Part shown: piece after piece, positions 19,571 to 27,652 of the stretch
Position numbering within the stretch: position 1 is the first letter of the stretch
Layout: every line of letters starts with the position of its first letter
Assembly (NCBI GenBank): GCA_900469955.1
Contig: UBYX01000020.1
Span: 1-64,000 of the forward strand
DNA: 64,000 nucleotides
From: Hyphomicrobiales bacterium
GTDB lineage: Bacteria; Pseudomonadota; Alphaproteobacteria; Rhizobiales; Rhizobiaceae
Reading direction: 5' to 3'
Made by a program: the position numbers and the translations under genes
The notes under the pieces: generated by a model
The model's input: the letters and a program-made list of their open reading frames with translations, nothing else
Database searches by the model: none
Told to the model about the DNA's origin: nothing

Positions 19571-20140
19571 TTATTGCTCTTCGGGCATAAAGAAATTTGC
19601 CTCAAGATTGGCCAGTGCCGGCTGTTTCCGATCTTTTTCCGATAGCACAGCACGATCTGAGGATATTGGCCAGATGATACCAATCTTGGGGTCATTCCAT
19701 AACAGACCGCGGTCATGTTCGGGGCTATAATAGTCGGTCACCTTGTAACTGATGACGGTATCGGGTTTCAATGTGCAGAAGCCATGTGCAAACCCCGGCG
19801 GCACCCACAATTGGCAGGCATTCTCCGCCGTCAGCTCGGCTGCCACATATTTGCCGAAGGTCGGTGAACCGTTTCGAATATCGACGGCCACATCCAAAAG
19901 AGCGCCTGCTATGCATGAAACCAGCTTTCCCTGGGCCCTAGGATCGAGTTGAAAATGCAGGCCCCGCACGGTGCCGGCTTCCGCTGAGAAAGACCGATTT
20001 TCTTGAACAAACGTATGCGACCCCACTTCGGCGTCGAATAGATTTTGACGGAACGTTTCCATGAAGTAACCGCGAGCATCGCCAAACTTCTTAGGGGTGA
20101 TCAAAACGACGTTCGGAATCGTCATGCGCTCGAACTGCAT
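19571..20140 (-). CDS. rmlC: dTDP-4-dehydrorhamnose 3,5-epimerase
   Basis: A 189-aa cupin epimerase with the expected RmlC motifs: DARGYFMETF, QENRSFSAEAGTVRGLHFQ (catalytic His in RGLHFQ), ALLDVAVDIRNGSPTFG, and WVPPGFAHGF. It is the first gene of the minus-strand operon rmlC-rmlB-rmlD-rmlA, so the operon promoter must lie in 20,141-20,200 or beyond, next to a palindromic repeat element. The 48-bp gap to rmlB carries the rmlB ribosome-binding site. Confidence 0.95.
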   Translation of the reverse strand: MQFERMTIPNVVLITPKKFGDARGYFMETFRQNLFDAEVGSHTFVQENRSFSAEAGTVRGLHFQLDPRAQGKLVSCIAGALLDVAVDIRNGSPTFGKYVAAELTAENACQLWVPPGFAHGFCTLKPDTVISYKVTDYYSPEHDRGLLWNDPKIGIIWPISSDRAVLSEKDRKQPALANLEANFFMPEEQ

Positions 20141-20200
20141 GGGATCTCCATGACCTGAAACCTAATATTCGGCTGCGTATGAAACACACTGGGAACCCAA

Positions 20201-20318
20201 GTGCAATCGGATGGGTTGCTTTTGCTCCGGGAAATCCCTTTGGCAAGCCCGGGGACGATATTCGAAGGTTTACAGCCTCCTTCGTCTTCCGGCCAATGGC
20301 GAAGCCACCCGATTGCAC
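20201..20318. repeat. 118-bp palindromic mosaic element (RIME-like)
   Basis: The outer arms GTGCAATCGGATGGGTT (20,201) and the complement of GAAGCCACCCGATTGCAC (20,301-20,318) match at 15 of 18 positions. Two stem-loops lie inside: 20,225-20,231 with 20,248-20,254 (one G-U pair), and CGAAGG at 20,263-20,268 with CCTTCG at 20,279-20,284. The size and the nested-palindrome layout resemble the intergenic mosaic elements (RIME) of rhizobia. I cannot verify identity without a search. Confidence 0.6.
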
Positions 20319-20392
20319 CTAATGTGCCAAGCGGGAGGCCATATGAAGATCGCAATCCTGTCCGACATCCAGACCACGACTTCCCGCTTCTC

Positions 20393-21703
20393 ATGAAGGT
20401 GCCGGTGGTCGGCGGTGGGGCGGACCCGGCCACGATCGTCGGCTTCGAGATGGAACAGATGATCCTGCCGCGGCTTTCAGGCCCGCATGTGCCGCGGTTC
20501 GTAGCAAGCGGTGACTTCGGCCGACAACCCTATATCGTCTTCGAACGGCTGCCGGGAGGATCGCTCTACCACCGGCTCGACATGCTGCCGCTCGATCCGG
20601 CCGAACTGGCCGAGCTTGGTGCGCGGATCGGGATCGCGCTTGCAGACCTGCATCGGCAGGACGTCGTGCATCTCGACATCAAACCCTCGAACATCATGTT
20701 CCGCGAAACCGGCGAAGCGGTGCTGGTCGACTACGGTCTTGCACGCCACCTGCACCTTCCGGATCTGATGGACGAGGAATTCCGCCTGCCGTACGGCACG
20801 GCTCCCTATATGGCGCCCGAACAGATCCTGGGGGTCAGAAGCGATTGCCGCAGCGACATCTTCGCGCTCGGCGTGCTCATGTATTTCTTCGCGACGGGGA
20901 CGCGGCCGTTCGGCGACCCGCAGCGGATGAAGGGTCTCAAGAAACGGCTGTGGCGTGATCCGGCACCGCCACGCGCCTTGCGGCCGGGAATCTCCAAGCC
21001 GTTGCAGGAAGTGATCCTGCGCTGTCTCGAAGTCAACCCGGCGCGGCGTTATCCGGCGGCCGCGCAGCTAGCCATCGATCTCAACGACCTCTCGAAGGTG
21101 CCGCTCACCGCCCGAGCCGAAAAAATCCGACGCGACGGTTGGGCCGAAACGCTGAAACGCCGTATCAATCCAGATCCGATCGAACTCCTGAAGGAACGGA
21201 CCGCGCAGGACGCCCAGGGAAAAGCACCGATCGTCATGGCTGCGATCGATCTGACGGATAGTTCAGCCGATCTGACTGAGGAGCTGCGGCTCACCTTGCA
21301 GCGGATCCTGAACAATACCCCGAACGCCCGCATCGCCTGCTTCAATGTCCTGAAGATCAACCGGATCAGCCTGGACAAGGAAGTCGATGAGGCGGGAACG
21401 AACCTGCATGTCGCACGGCTCGTGCAACTGAAACATTGGGCAGAGCCGCTCAAATCTCCCCGAGGCTCGATCACCCACCACGTCATCGAGGCCGTCTCAC
21501 CGGCGGATGCTATCCTCGACTTCGCGCGGCAAAACCTCGTCGATCATATCGTCATGGGCGCGCGGGCGCATTCGACGATCCGTACCCTCCTCGGCAGCGT
21601 CTCCGGCGCGGTGGCAGCCACCGCTCCGTGCACGGTAACGGTTGTGCGGCCGCGAGGAAGGAAGGGGGAATCGCCAGCGTCCGGCGACCAGGCAACGGGA
21701 TGA
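20393..21703 (+). CDS. Serine/threonine protein kinase-universal stress protein fusion, missing the kinase glycine loop
   Basis: From ATG 20,393 the product is about 436 aa. The beta-3 lysine region (PLLMKVPVVG), catalytic loop VVHLDIKPSN (HLD instead of HRD), VDYGLARH (DYG instead of DFG) and PYMAPEQ are present. Residues about 280-425 form a UspA-like domain ending VDHIVMGARAHSTIRTLLGSVSGAVA. The glycine-rich ATP loop that should precede the lysine is absent; the upstream frame is unrelated sequence. Immediately upstream, MKIAILSDIQ with a GGGAGG ribosome-binding site looks like the start of a different gene fused at the breakpoint. Probably a non-functional remnant. Confidence 0.75.
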   Translation: MKVPVVGGGADPATIVGFEMEQMILPRLSGPHVPRFVASGDFGRQPYIVFERLPGGSLYHRLDMLPLDPAELAELGARIGIALADLHRQDVVHLDIKPSNIMFRETGEAVLVDYGLARHLHLPDLMDEEFRLPYGTAPYMAPEQILGVRSDCRSDIFALGVLMYFFATGTRPFGDPQRMKGLKKRLWRDPAPPRALRPGISKPLQEVILRCLEVNPARRYPAAAQLAIDLNDLSKVPLTARAEKIRRDGWAETLKRRINPDPIELLKERTAQDAQGKAPIVMAAIDLTDSSADLTEELRLTLQRILNNTPNARIACFNVLKINRISLDKEVDEAGTNLHVARLVQLKHWAEPLKSPRGSITHHVIEAVSPADAILDFARQNLVDHIVMGARAHSTIRTLLGSVSGAVAATAPCTVTVVRPRGRKGESPASGDQATG

Positions 21704-21740
21704 GATGCAACGATGCTCATCGCTTTTCTGACATGACGTC

Positions 21741-22743
21741 CTTTTCCAAATCGAGAAGCTGATTGTGCGGACCAAGCAGGACAAGCCCAACTGGGGCGCA
21801 CCGAAGATCAGGGAGCGGCTGGCGCGGCTATATCCGGATGTTCACACGCCGGCGATCTCAACCGTGCATGCCGTCCTCGACCGCAACGGCCTGGTCAAGC
21901 ACGGTAGGCGGCGGCGCAACAGGGCTGAAGGAACAGCACTCTCCAATCCTGGGCGGCCCAACGACCTGTGGTGCACCGATTACAAAGGCGAGTTCATGCT
22001 TGCCGATAAGCGCTATTGCTACCCATTGACGATCACCGACTTCGCCAGCCGCTATCTTTTGGCCTGCGAAGCGTTGCACACGACCAAGGAAGTCTACGCC
22101 TTCACCGTTTTCGAACGCGTCTTCAAGGAGTTCGGCCTGCCCAAGGCGATCAGAACCGACAACGGAGTGCCGTTCGCCAGCCCCAACGGACTGTTCAATC
22201 TGTCTCGGCTCGCCGTCTGGTGGCTCAGGCTCGGTATCGACATCGAGCGTATCAAGCCGGGCAACCCGCAGCAGAACGGCCGCTATGAGCGCATGCATCT
22301 GACACTGAAGCTTGAGACAACCAAGCCGGCCGGAGACAATTTCCTGCAGCAGCAGGCCCGCTTCGACGACTTCGTCGAGGAGTTCAACACCGAGCGGCCC
22401 CACCAGGCGCTCGACATGGCCTGCCCGGCAGAGCGCTACGACGCTTCACCGCGCGCCTACCGCGGCCTACCCGATCTCGACTACCCGTTCCACGACCAGA
22501 CAGTCACCGCCACAACATGCGGACGCATCTGCTACAAGCGCAAGAAGATCAATCTCAGTCTGGTCTTCGCCGGTCAGGCCGTCGGCATCAAACAGGTCGA
22601 AGACCATCTCTGGCTGACAAGCTTTATGGACTACGATCTGGGATACTTCGATGATGAGACATGCAGACTTGAACCTTTGCCGAACCCTTTCGGTCCAAAA
22701 GTGTTACCTATGTCTCAGGAATAAACCGTAACCTATGTGTCCA
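21741..22743 (+). mobile_element. 5'-truncated IS481-family element
   Basis: Transposase-like coding starts abruptly at about 21,741 (FQIEKLIVRTKQDK) with no N-terminal helix-turn-helix. It runs to a right-end-like sequence TGTTACCTATGTCTCAGG at 22,702, with a second GTAACCTATGTGTCC at 22,728. No matching left end is visible. The element abuts the kinase-USP gene on its left and tRNA-Gln on its right, so it probably took part in the rearrangement at the island's right edge. Confidence 0.75.
21765..22724 (+). pseudogene. IS481-family transposase, N-terminally truncated
   Basis: A 319-aa open frame from GTG 21,765, likely continuing a broken frame from about 21,741. PNWGAPKIRERL is the linker found in IS481 transposases. 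The DDE core is LWCTDYKGEF (first D), IRTDNGVPFASP (second D) and GNPQQNGRYERMHLTLK (E). FVEEFNTERPHQAL is also typical. Complete relatives carry a further N-terminal helix-turn-helix region of roughly 70-90 residues, missing here. The catalytic triad is intact, but DNA-end recognition should be lost. Confidence 0.85.
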
Positions 22744-22762
22744 CAACGGACCCGAGAAAGCA

Positions 22763-22837
22763 TGGCTGGGGCGCCAGGATTCGAACCTGGGAATGCCGGT
22801 ACCAAAAACCGGTGCCTTACCGCTTGGCGACGCCCCA
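22763..22837 (-). tRNA. tRNA-Gln (anticodon TTG)
   Basis: A complete minus-strand tRNA of 75 nt including an encoded CCA (plus-strand TGG at 22,763). The acceptor stem TGGGGCG pairs with CGCCCCA. The anticodon arm CCGGT-TTTTGGT-ACCGG gives TTG, reading CAA. The T arm is CCAGG-TTCGAAT-CCTGG. It marks the change from the polysaccharide island and IS remnant to the core-like chromosome on its right. Confidence 0.97.
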
Positions 22838-23028
22838 ATGCTTGCGGGCGGAAAATCGGATCAAAACCGCCCCGGCAGGTGGCTTGCTCTAGCAAAGCTT
22901 GGTCAGCCTCTCAACGCCTAACTTAACGATTTCCGATTTTTCCGATGCGCATTTTTGAATGCGCTGCGGCAGAAGGGGTGATAGATGCTCCCTGACGAGA
23001 TACGCAGATCACACGCGCTGAGGCCGGC

Positions 23029-23940
23029 ATGGCAGAGGATCTCACCTTCGATATGGAATTTTCACCCGCCTACGGCACGCCGGTGCCGATTGCCGATGGC
23101 GTCGAGCGGCTGACCGTCAACAACCCCTCGCCGTTCACCTTCCATGGGACCAACACCTACATCGTTGGAGGCTCGTCCGTGGCCGTCATCGATCCCGGCC
23201 CTGATAACGAAGCACATTTCCAGGCGCTTATGGCAGCACTCGAGGGGCGTGACGTCACCCATATCTTCGTCAGCCACACCCATCGAGACCACTCACCACT
23301 CGCCCGACGGCTGAAGGAGGCAACCGGAGCGGTGACTGTCGCCGAAGGTCCGCACCGGGCGGCGCGACCGCTTCATGCCGGAGAGACAAACCCTTTTGCG
23401 GAAAGCGCCGACGTCGACTTCATTCCCGATATCGCGGTCGCCGACGGGCAAACGATCGAGGGAGACGGCTGGGCGCTTTCCGCCCTGCATACGCCAGGCC
23501 ATACGGCCAATCACGCGGCATTCGCGCTCGAAGGAAGCGGAGTAGTTTTCTCCGCCGATCACGTCATGGCCTGGGCAACGACGATCGTGGCGCCGCCGGA
23601 CGGCTCGATGGCCGATTTCATGGCTTCGGTCGACAAGCTGCTAGAGCGCGACGACAAGATCTTTTTCCCCGGCCACGGCGGCCCGGTAAAAGAGCCGACG
23701 TCGTTTCTTCGCGGCCTTCGCACTCATCGCCGCATGCGCGAACGCGCCGTGCTGGAGCGCATCCGCGCGGGTGACCGACTGATCCCGGACATGGTGAAGG
23801 TCATCTATGCCAGCACCGATCCGCGCCTTCATGGCGCGGCCGCGCTCTCCGTACTGGCGCATCTGGAAGACCTGGTGGAAAAAGGCCGCGTCGTCACCGA
23901 AGGGCCCGCTTCTCTGGCGGGCACCTATTGGCTGGCGTGA
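23029..23940 (+). CDS. MBL-fold metallo-hydrolase (LACTB2/glyoxalase II-like)
   Basis: A 303-aa protein. The metal-binding HTHRDH motif is near residue 86, HTPGHTANH follows at about 153, FSADHVM at about 176 and FFPGHGGP at about 215, so all metal ligands of a binuclear metallo-beta-lactamase fold are present. The C-terminal winged-helix-like region (VLERIRAGDRLIPDMVKVIY, ALSVLAHLEDLVEKGRV) resembles LACTB2-type nucleases and hydrolases. The substrate is unknown. It probably shares a transcript with the DCC-family gene 70 bp downstream. Confidence 0.88.
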   Translation: MAEDLTFDMEFSPAYGTPVPIADGVERLTVNNPSPFTFHGTNTYIVGGSSVAVIDPGPDNEAHFQALMAALEGRDVTHIFVSHTHRDHSPLARRLKEATGAVTVAEGPHRAARPLHAGETNPFAESADVDFIPDIAVADGQTIEGDGWALSALHTPGHTANHAAFALEGSGVVFSADHVMAWATTIVAPPDGSMADFMASVDKLLERDDKIFFPGHGGPVKEPTSFLRGLRTHRRMRERAVLERIRAGDRLIPDMVKVIYASTDPRLHGAAALSVLAHLEDLVEKGRVVTEGPASLAGTYWLA

Positions 23941-24010
23941 GGAGAGTACGATAATCGGCCAGTCCTACAGCTATCGTCACGACCCTGCCGTGCCGGGCTT
24001 CGACGATACG

Positions 24011-24403
24011 ATGCCGGTCATCATCTTCGACGGCGATTGCGTGTTCTGTTCCGGCTGGGTGAAATTTCTTCTCAAGCACGACCGGCGGGGCCGCTATCGA
24101 TTCATTACCGCACAATCGTCTCTCGGTACCGCGCTCTACCGACATTACGGATTGGAAACGCGCAACTACGAGACCAATCGGCTGCTCGATGGGGGCCGGC
24201 CCTATTTCAAGTCGGACGCCACATTGCGGGTGCTCGGGTCCCTCGACATGCCATGGTCGCTCGTCCGGCTCCTGTTCGCGCTGCCTCGGCCCATCCGCGA
24301 CTGGGCCTATGACCTCATCGCCCGGAACCGTTATCGCATCGCCGGCAGACGTTCCTCCTGCTTCGTGCCGACGGCCGCGCAGAAACATCGTTTCATCGCG
24401 TAA
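24011..24403 (+). CDS. DCC-family (DUF393) thiol-disulfide oxidoreductase-like protein
   Basis: About 130 aa from ATG 24,011. The N-terminal MPVIIFDGDCVFCSGWVKFL has the DxDCxxC signature of the DUF393 family (named DCC), here FDGDCVFC. YRFITAQSSLGTALYRHYGL and the C-terminal DWAYDLIARNRYRIAG are also typical. A GTG at 23,990 is an alternative start. Family members have a thioredoxin-like fold with an unproven redox role. The gene is convergent with the DUF1499 gene, 10 bp away. Confidence 0.83.
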   Translation: MPVIIFDGDCVFCSGWVKFLLKHDRRGRYRFITAQSSLGTALYRHYGLETRNYETNRLLDGGRPYFKSDATLRVLGSLDMPWSLVRLLFALPRPIRDWAYDLIARNRYRIAGRRSSCFVPTAAQKHRFIA

Positions 24404-24413
24404 ACCCGGACCG

Positions 24414-25307
24414 TCAGTTCCCGGCGATCCCGAGCAGCTCGATGTCGAGCCGGTCGAGGAAATCTTCCGCAATCGCTTCGCCCATGCCGAGGTCATGCGG
24501 CCCATAACGGGAGGCGACGCGGATATCCACCGAAGTGGTTTCGGCATCTTCGCGCAGACGGATGACGAGATCGAAGCGCAGTCCGAGGATCAGCGTGCGG
24601 GTCTCGCCCTGAAGCAGGACATCGCTTGCATTGCCGAAGACCGTAGTGAGCGAAGGCTCCGGGCGCGGCAGCGGGATCGGCGCCAGATCCGGCACCGGTG
24701 CCTGCTCGTCCTCCGGCGCGGGCCGCTCGGCGATATCCGGCGCGATCAACTCCACTCCCTCCCGTCGTGTCACGGTAATACGCGAGGAAAGCACGGCCTT
24801 CTGCACACCTTCGTAGACGCGATCGAGGGCACCTTCATACCGTCGCCCGGTCAGGCCCGGATAGGCGGCAAACTGGGCGCGCCTGTCGGCCGGCGTGGCG
24901 GTGGCCGGGCGCGGCAGCCATTGCTGCTTTGCATTCGGCTCGGCGATCCATGTCGGCGGGTCGGCAACGTCGGTCGAAATATCGAACAGCGGCGGCAGGG
25001 TGTAATAATAGAGGGTGCCGGCCGCGACGACCCCGAGCGGCACAGCCGCGTAGAAAAGCCCCTTGGCAGCCGCGACGCCGCCTTCCGCACCCACCTGCCA
25101 GAGCCGCGTCAGCCCGATCAACGACAAGGGCACGGAGACTGCCGCGATCGCTGCGGCAAGGAAAGTCAAAGACAGGAAATCCGGCGTCGTCAGCGGGCCG
25201 AAGCGATGGGCCAGCGCCGCAATGACGAAAAGCACCAGCGCCGAAAGCCCCAGCCTTCTGGCAGCATAGGCCGAATGGGAAACGGGCCGGACGAAACGGA
25301 CGGTCAT
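24414..25307 (-). CDS. DUF1499 membrane protein
   Basis: About 297 aa from ATG 25,307 (MTVRFVRPVS). Three hydrophobic segments in the first 115 residues (around LGLSALVLFVIAALA, FLAAAIAAVSVPLSL and FYAAVPLGVVAAGTL) anchor a soluble domain. That domain contains YPGLTGRRYEGALDRVYEGV, FDLVIRLREDAETTSVDIRVASRYGPHDLG, the DUF1499 pattern. The role is unknown; it is common in alphaproteobacteria. A proline-rich insert (PDLAPIPLPRPEPS) interrupts the domain. Confidence 0.82.
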   Translation of the reverse strand: MTVRFVRPVSHSAYAARRLGLSALVLFVIAALAHRFGPLTTPDFLSLTFLAAAIAAVSVPLSLIGLTRLWQVGAEGGVAAAKGLFYAAVPLGVVAAGTLYYYTLPPLFDISTDVADPPTWIAEPNAKQQWLPRPATATPADRRAQFAAYPGLTGRRYEGALDRVYEGVQKAVLSSRITVTRREGVELIAPDIAERPAPEDEQAPVPDLAPIPLPRPEPSLTTVFGNASDVLLQGETRTLILGLRFDLVIRLREDAETTSVDIRVASRYGPHDLGMGEAIAEDFLDRLDIELLGIAGN

Positions 25308-25416
25308 GCTGACACGAGGCTCACGACAATATGAGGACACCGGCACTGATATCTAAAGCAGCCATTCCTAAATGGAAATCGCTTTGTTCGCTCCCTTTGC
25401 GGAAGGAGATACGCCC

Positions 25417-25542
25417 GTGCGCAGTTCAGCCATCCTCAGCGTCATCCTGTTGTCCTTGCTTGTGACCGCTTGCCAATCCTCCACCCAAACCTCAGGCTTT
25501 TCGCGAGCAGACCGGTCTGTATTCGAACCCACCGACAATTGA
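25417..25542 (+). CDS. Very small lipoprotein (41 aa)
   Basis: A GTG-started frame at 25,417 preceded by GGAAGGAG encodes MRSSAILSVILLSLLVTACQ followed by a short polar tail, ending at TGA 25,540-25,542. The hydrophobic core plus lipobox VTAC and a good ribosome-binding site argue for a real lipoprotein. The mature peptide is only about 23 residues, with no recognisable domain. It precedes another small lipoprotein gene on the same strand by 110 bp. Confidence 0.55.
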   Translation: MRSSAILSVILLSLLVTACQSSTQTSGFSRADRSVFEPTDN

Positions 25543-25652
25543 CGCGGCAGGACCCGGGACAGGTTCCGACATGGTGCAGGCGGTCGTTCTTGTGTAAGAA
25601 AAGGCGGTATCGGGTGTTTCGCACCCTGCATTCTTCAAATGGAGTTTCCGCC

Positions 25653-25919
25653 ATGCGCCTTCATCGCTCTCTCCTGCTTGCCGCGCTCGTCTTGCCGCTG
25701 GCGGCCTGCCAGACCATGACGCCTGAGGAGCGCCGCGCAGCCGATGAAACCACCTGCGCGGGCTACGGCTTCCGGCGGGGCTCCGAAGCGATGGCGCGCT
25801 GCGTGCTGGATCTGGAGCTCGACCGCCGCGCGGAGTCCCGCGCTTTTCAGGCCCGCAGCAGCTCCATGATGTGGCGCCCCATGGTCGTCGAGCGGCGGGT
25901 GATCGTCGAAAGACGGTAG
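25653..25919 (+). CDS. Small lipoprotein of unknown function
   Basis: An 88-aa protein from ATG 25,653 with a GGAG ribosome-binding site. The signal MRLHRSLLLAALVLPLAAC ends in lipobox LAAC. The mature part has TPEERRAADETTCAGYGFRRGS and ARCVLDLELDRRAE; two cysteines could pair. The CxxYGFxxGTxxFAxC-like pattern is shared by many short proteobacterial lipoproteins of unknown role. It is convergent with the molybdopterin enzyme gene. Confidence 0.75.
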   Translation: MRLHRSLLLAALVLPLAACQTMTPEERRAADETTCAGYGFRRGSEAMARCVLDLELDRRAESRAFQARSSSMMWRPMVVERRVIVERR

Positions 25920-25955
25920 GCGTATGGGCGTCCCTCGCCGCCGCTGGAGGCTCCG

Positions 25956-26732
25956 TCAGATTCCCGCATACCACTCGTAGCCGCGGTCTTCCCAGAAGCC
26001 GCCATTGCCGCGATAGATGCCGCCGAGATCGGCCACTGCCTCGATGCGGGTCAGGTATTTCGCCTGCTTGTAGCCGAGCTGGCGCTCGACACGCAGGCGC
26101 AGAGGCGCACCGTGTCCAACCTCGAGCTCGCGGCCGTTCATGGCATAGGCGAGGATGGTCTGAGGATGAAAGGCATCGATCAGGTCGAGGCTCTCGTAAT
26201 ACCAGCCGGAACCGTCGAGGCTCTTTTCGTATTCATCGGCGCAATGGAAGACGATGTAGCGCGCTTCGGGCTTGAGGCCGGCCGCCTGTAGCAGCGCCGC
26301 CAGCGGCACGCCTGTCCATTTGCCGATGGCGCTCCAGCCCTCGACGCAGTCGTGCCGGGTGATCTGGGTGCGGGAAGGCAGGGCCTTCAGTTCGCCCAGC
26401 GAAAGCTGCATCGGCCTTTCTACAAGTCCTCCGACCTCCAGCCGCCAGGTGGTGAACTGCCGGTTCATCCAGTCGATATAACGGGCATTGTCGGGCATGT
26501 TCGTTCCGTTCGAGCGGAAGGTGGGCGAGATATCCGCCTCGGCAAACTCCCGCGCCAGCGCATCATCGCCCAACAGAAGGCGCTGCGTCCTCATCGTCAG
26601 GCCTTCGGCGAGCTTGAGCACGGCATTCGTTCGGTCGCTCTCGACGATCGCGTCGCAGCCGTTCAGGCCGAGGACCGATGCGGTCAGGCTGGCGCCGATC
26701 AGGAAGCGGCGGCGGGTAAGAATGCGGGTCAT
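25956..26732 (-). CDS. Molybdopterin-dependent oxidoreductase, sulfite-oxidase/MsrP-like
   Basis: About 258 aa from ATG 26,732. The twin-arginine-type signal TRRRFLIGASLTASVLGLNGC ends in a Cys that could also be lipidated. SLGELKALPSRTQITRHDCVEGWSAIGKWTGVPL holds the molybdenum-ligand Cys (HDCVEGW). FHCADEYEKSLDGSGWYYESLDL and GHGAPLRLRVERQLGYKQAKYL are typical of the sulfite oxidase fold. The start overlaps the cytochrome b gene by 4 bp, so the b-type cytochrome is its likely electron partner. The operon faces an ECF sigma gene, as in systems induced by sulfite or oxidative stress. Confidence 0.87.
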   Translation of the reverse strand: MTRILTRRRFLIGASLTASVLGLNGCDAIVESDRTNAVLKLAEGLTMRTQRLLLGDDALAREFAEADISPTFRSNGTNMPDNARYIDWMNRQFTTWRLEVGGLVERPMQLSLGELKALPSRTQITRHDCVEGWSAIGKWTGVPLAALLQAAGLKPEARYIVFHCADEYEKSLDGSGWYYESLDLIDAFHPQTILAYAMNGRELEVGHGAPLRLRVERQLGYKQAKYLTRIEAVADLGGIYRGNGGFWEDRGYEWYAGI

Positions 26733-27571
26733 GGCTGATCTCCCCGCCTGATTGCGTAGTAGCCGGTGATCATCGACCGAAGATTGTTGAAGACGCCCGA
26801 CACGACCACCATCGCGATATGGACGGCGACGAAGGCGACGAGTGAGAAGGCTGCAAGGAAATGCAGCGTGCGGGCGGACTGGCGTCCGCCGAAGACGTCG
26901 ATCAGCCATGGCGCGATCGCATTGAAGCCGGGCGACATCGTGAGCCCCGTCAGGATCATCAGCGGCAGCAGAAGAAAGATCACCGCGACATAGGCAAGCT
27001 TCTGCAGCGTGTTGTAGTGGCGCGCTTCCTGGCCTTTTGGGAAACGCAGCCGGGCGTGGTCGGCGATCTCGCGACCGATATGTGCGGCGGTCAGTTCATC
27101 GCGCGCCGGCAAAAGATCGCGGCGGAAGTGACGGGTCACGAGACCCGAAACGAGATAGACGAGGCCATTGATGACGAAGAGCCAGGCAAAGAAGAAATGC
27201 CATCGCCGCCCGCCCGCCAGATCTTGGTAGGTCGGAAGGGTCAGCCAACTCGGGAAAGCCCGGGCGTCGGCTTCGCCATCCACCTCCGAAAGGCCGAGGA
27301 TACCGGTGGTATGGAAGGTCAGCGGGCCGATATAGGTCAGGCCGCTCGCCTGCCCGCCATCTCCAATAGCCTGGATCGAGATGAAGGACGGGTCGCCGTC
27401 GGCGCCATATTGGCCCCAATAGAGCGCCGGATGGGCATTGAATATCTGCAAACCACTGAAGAGCAGCACGGTCATGCACAGCACGTTCACCCAATGGGAC
27501 AGGCGCACGGCAAGGCTGTGGCGATAGATGAGCATGCGGCCGGTCCGAACGCCGGCATCAAGCGTGGCCAT
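26729..27571 (-). CDS. Cytochrome b561-like membrane subunit
   Basis: A 280-aa protein with about four to five hydrophobic segments and histidines positioned to bind b-hemes: YRHSLAVRLSHWVN near the N terminus, FHTTGILG, RRWHFFFAWLF, and HFLAAFSLVAFVAVHIAMVV near the C terminus. GREIADHARLRFPKGQEARHYNTLQKLAY is the cytoplasmic loop typical of Ni/Fe-hydrogenase-like cytochrome b subunits. It should pass electrons between the quinone pool and the exported molybdenum enzyme encoded next. The ribosome-binding site GGAG precedes ATG 27,571. Confidence 0.87.
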   Translation of the reverse strand: MATLDAGVRTGRMLIYRHSLAVRLSHWVNVLCMTVLLFSGLQIFNAHPALYWGQYGADGDPSFISIQAIGDGGQASGLTYIGPLTFHTTGILGLSEVDGEADARAFPSWLTLPTYQDLAGGRRWHFFFAWLFVINGLVYLVSGLVTRHFRRDLLPARDELTAAHIGREIADHARLRFPKGQEARHYNTLQKLAYVAVIFLLLPLMILTGLTMSPGFNAIAPWLIDVFGGRQSARTLHFLAAFSLVAFVAVHIAMVVVSGVFNNLRSMITGYYAIRRGDQP

Positions 27572-27611
27572 GACATTTTCTCCGATTGAAAAACCCGTCC
27601 GAACGAAGAGA

Positions 27612-27645
27612 CGCGGCCGCGAAGAAAAAAGTTTCAGCGGCCGCG
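27612..27645 (-). terminator. Strong intercistronic hairpin
   Basis: CGCGGCCGC at 27,612-27,620 pairs with GCGGCCGCG at 27,637-27,645. A 16-nt loop can add three more pairs and carries a run of U in the minus-strand RNA. It lies between the MXKDX gene and the cytochrome b gene. No U tract follows the stem, so it may act as a partial terminator or as an mRNA-stabilising element that raises the level of the first gene. Confidence 0.55.
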
Positions 27646-27652
27646 GCTTCCA

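Noticed and set aside
20201..20392. N-terminal 64 codons in frame with the kinase
   Set aside because: This stretch translates the palindromic repeat and the start of another gene; it has no kinase features.
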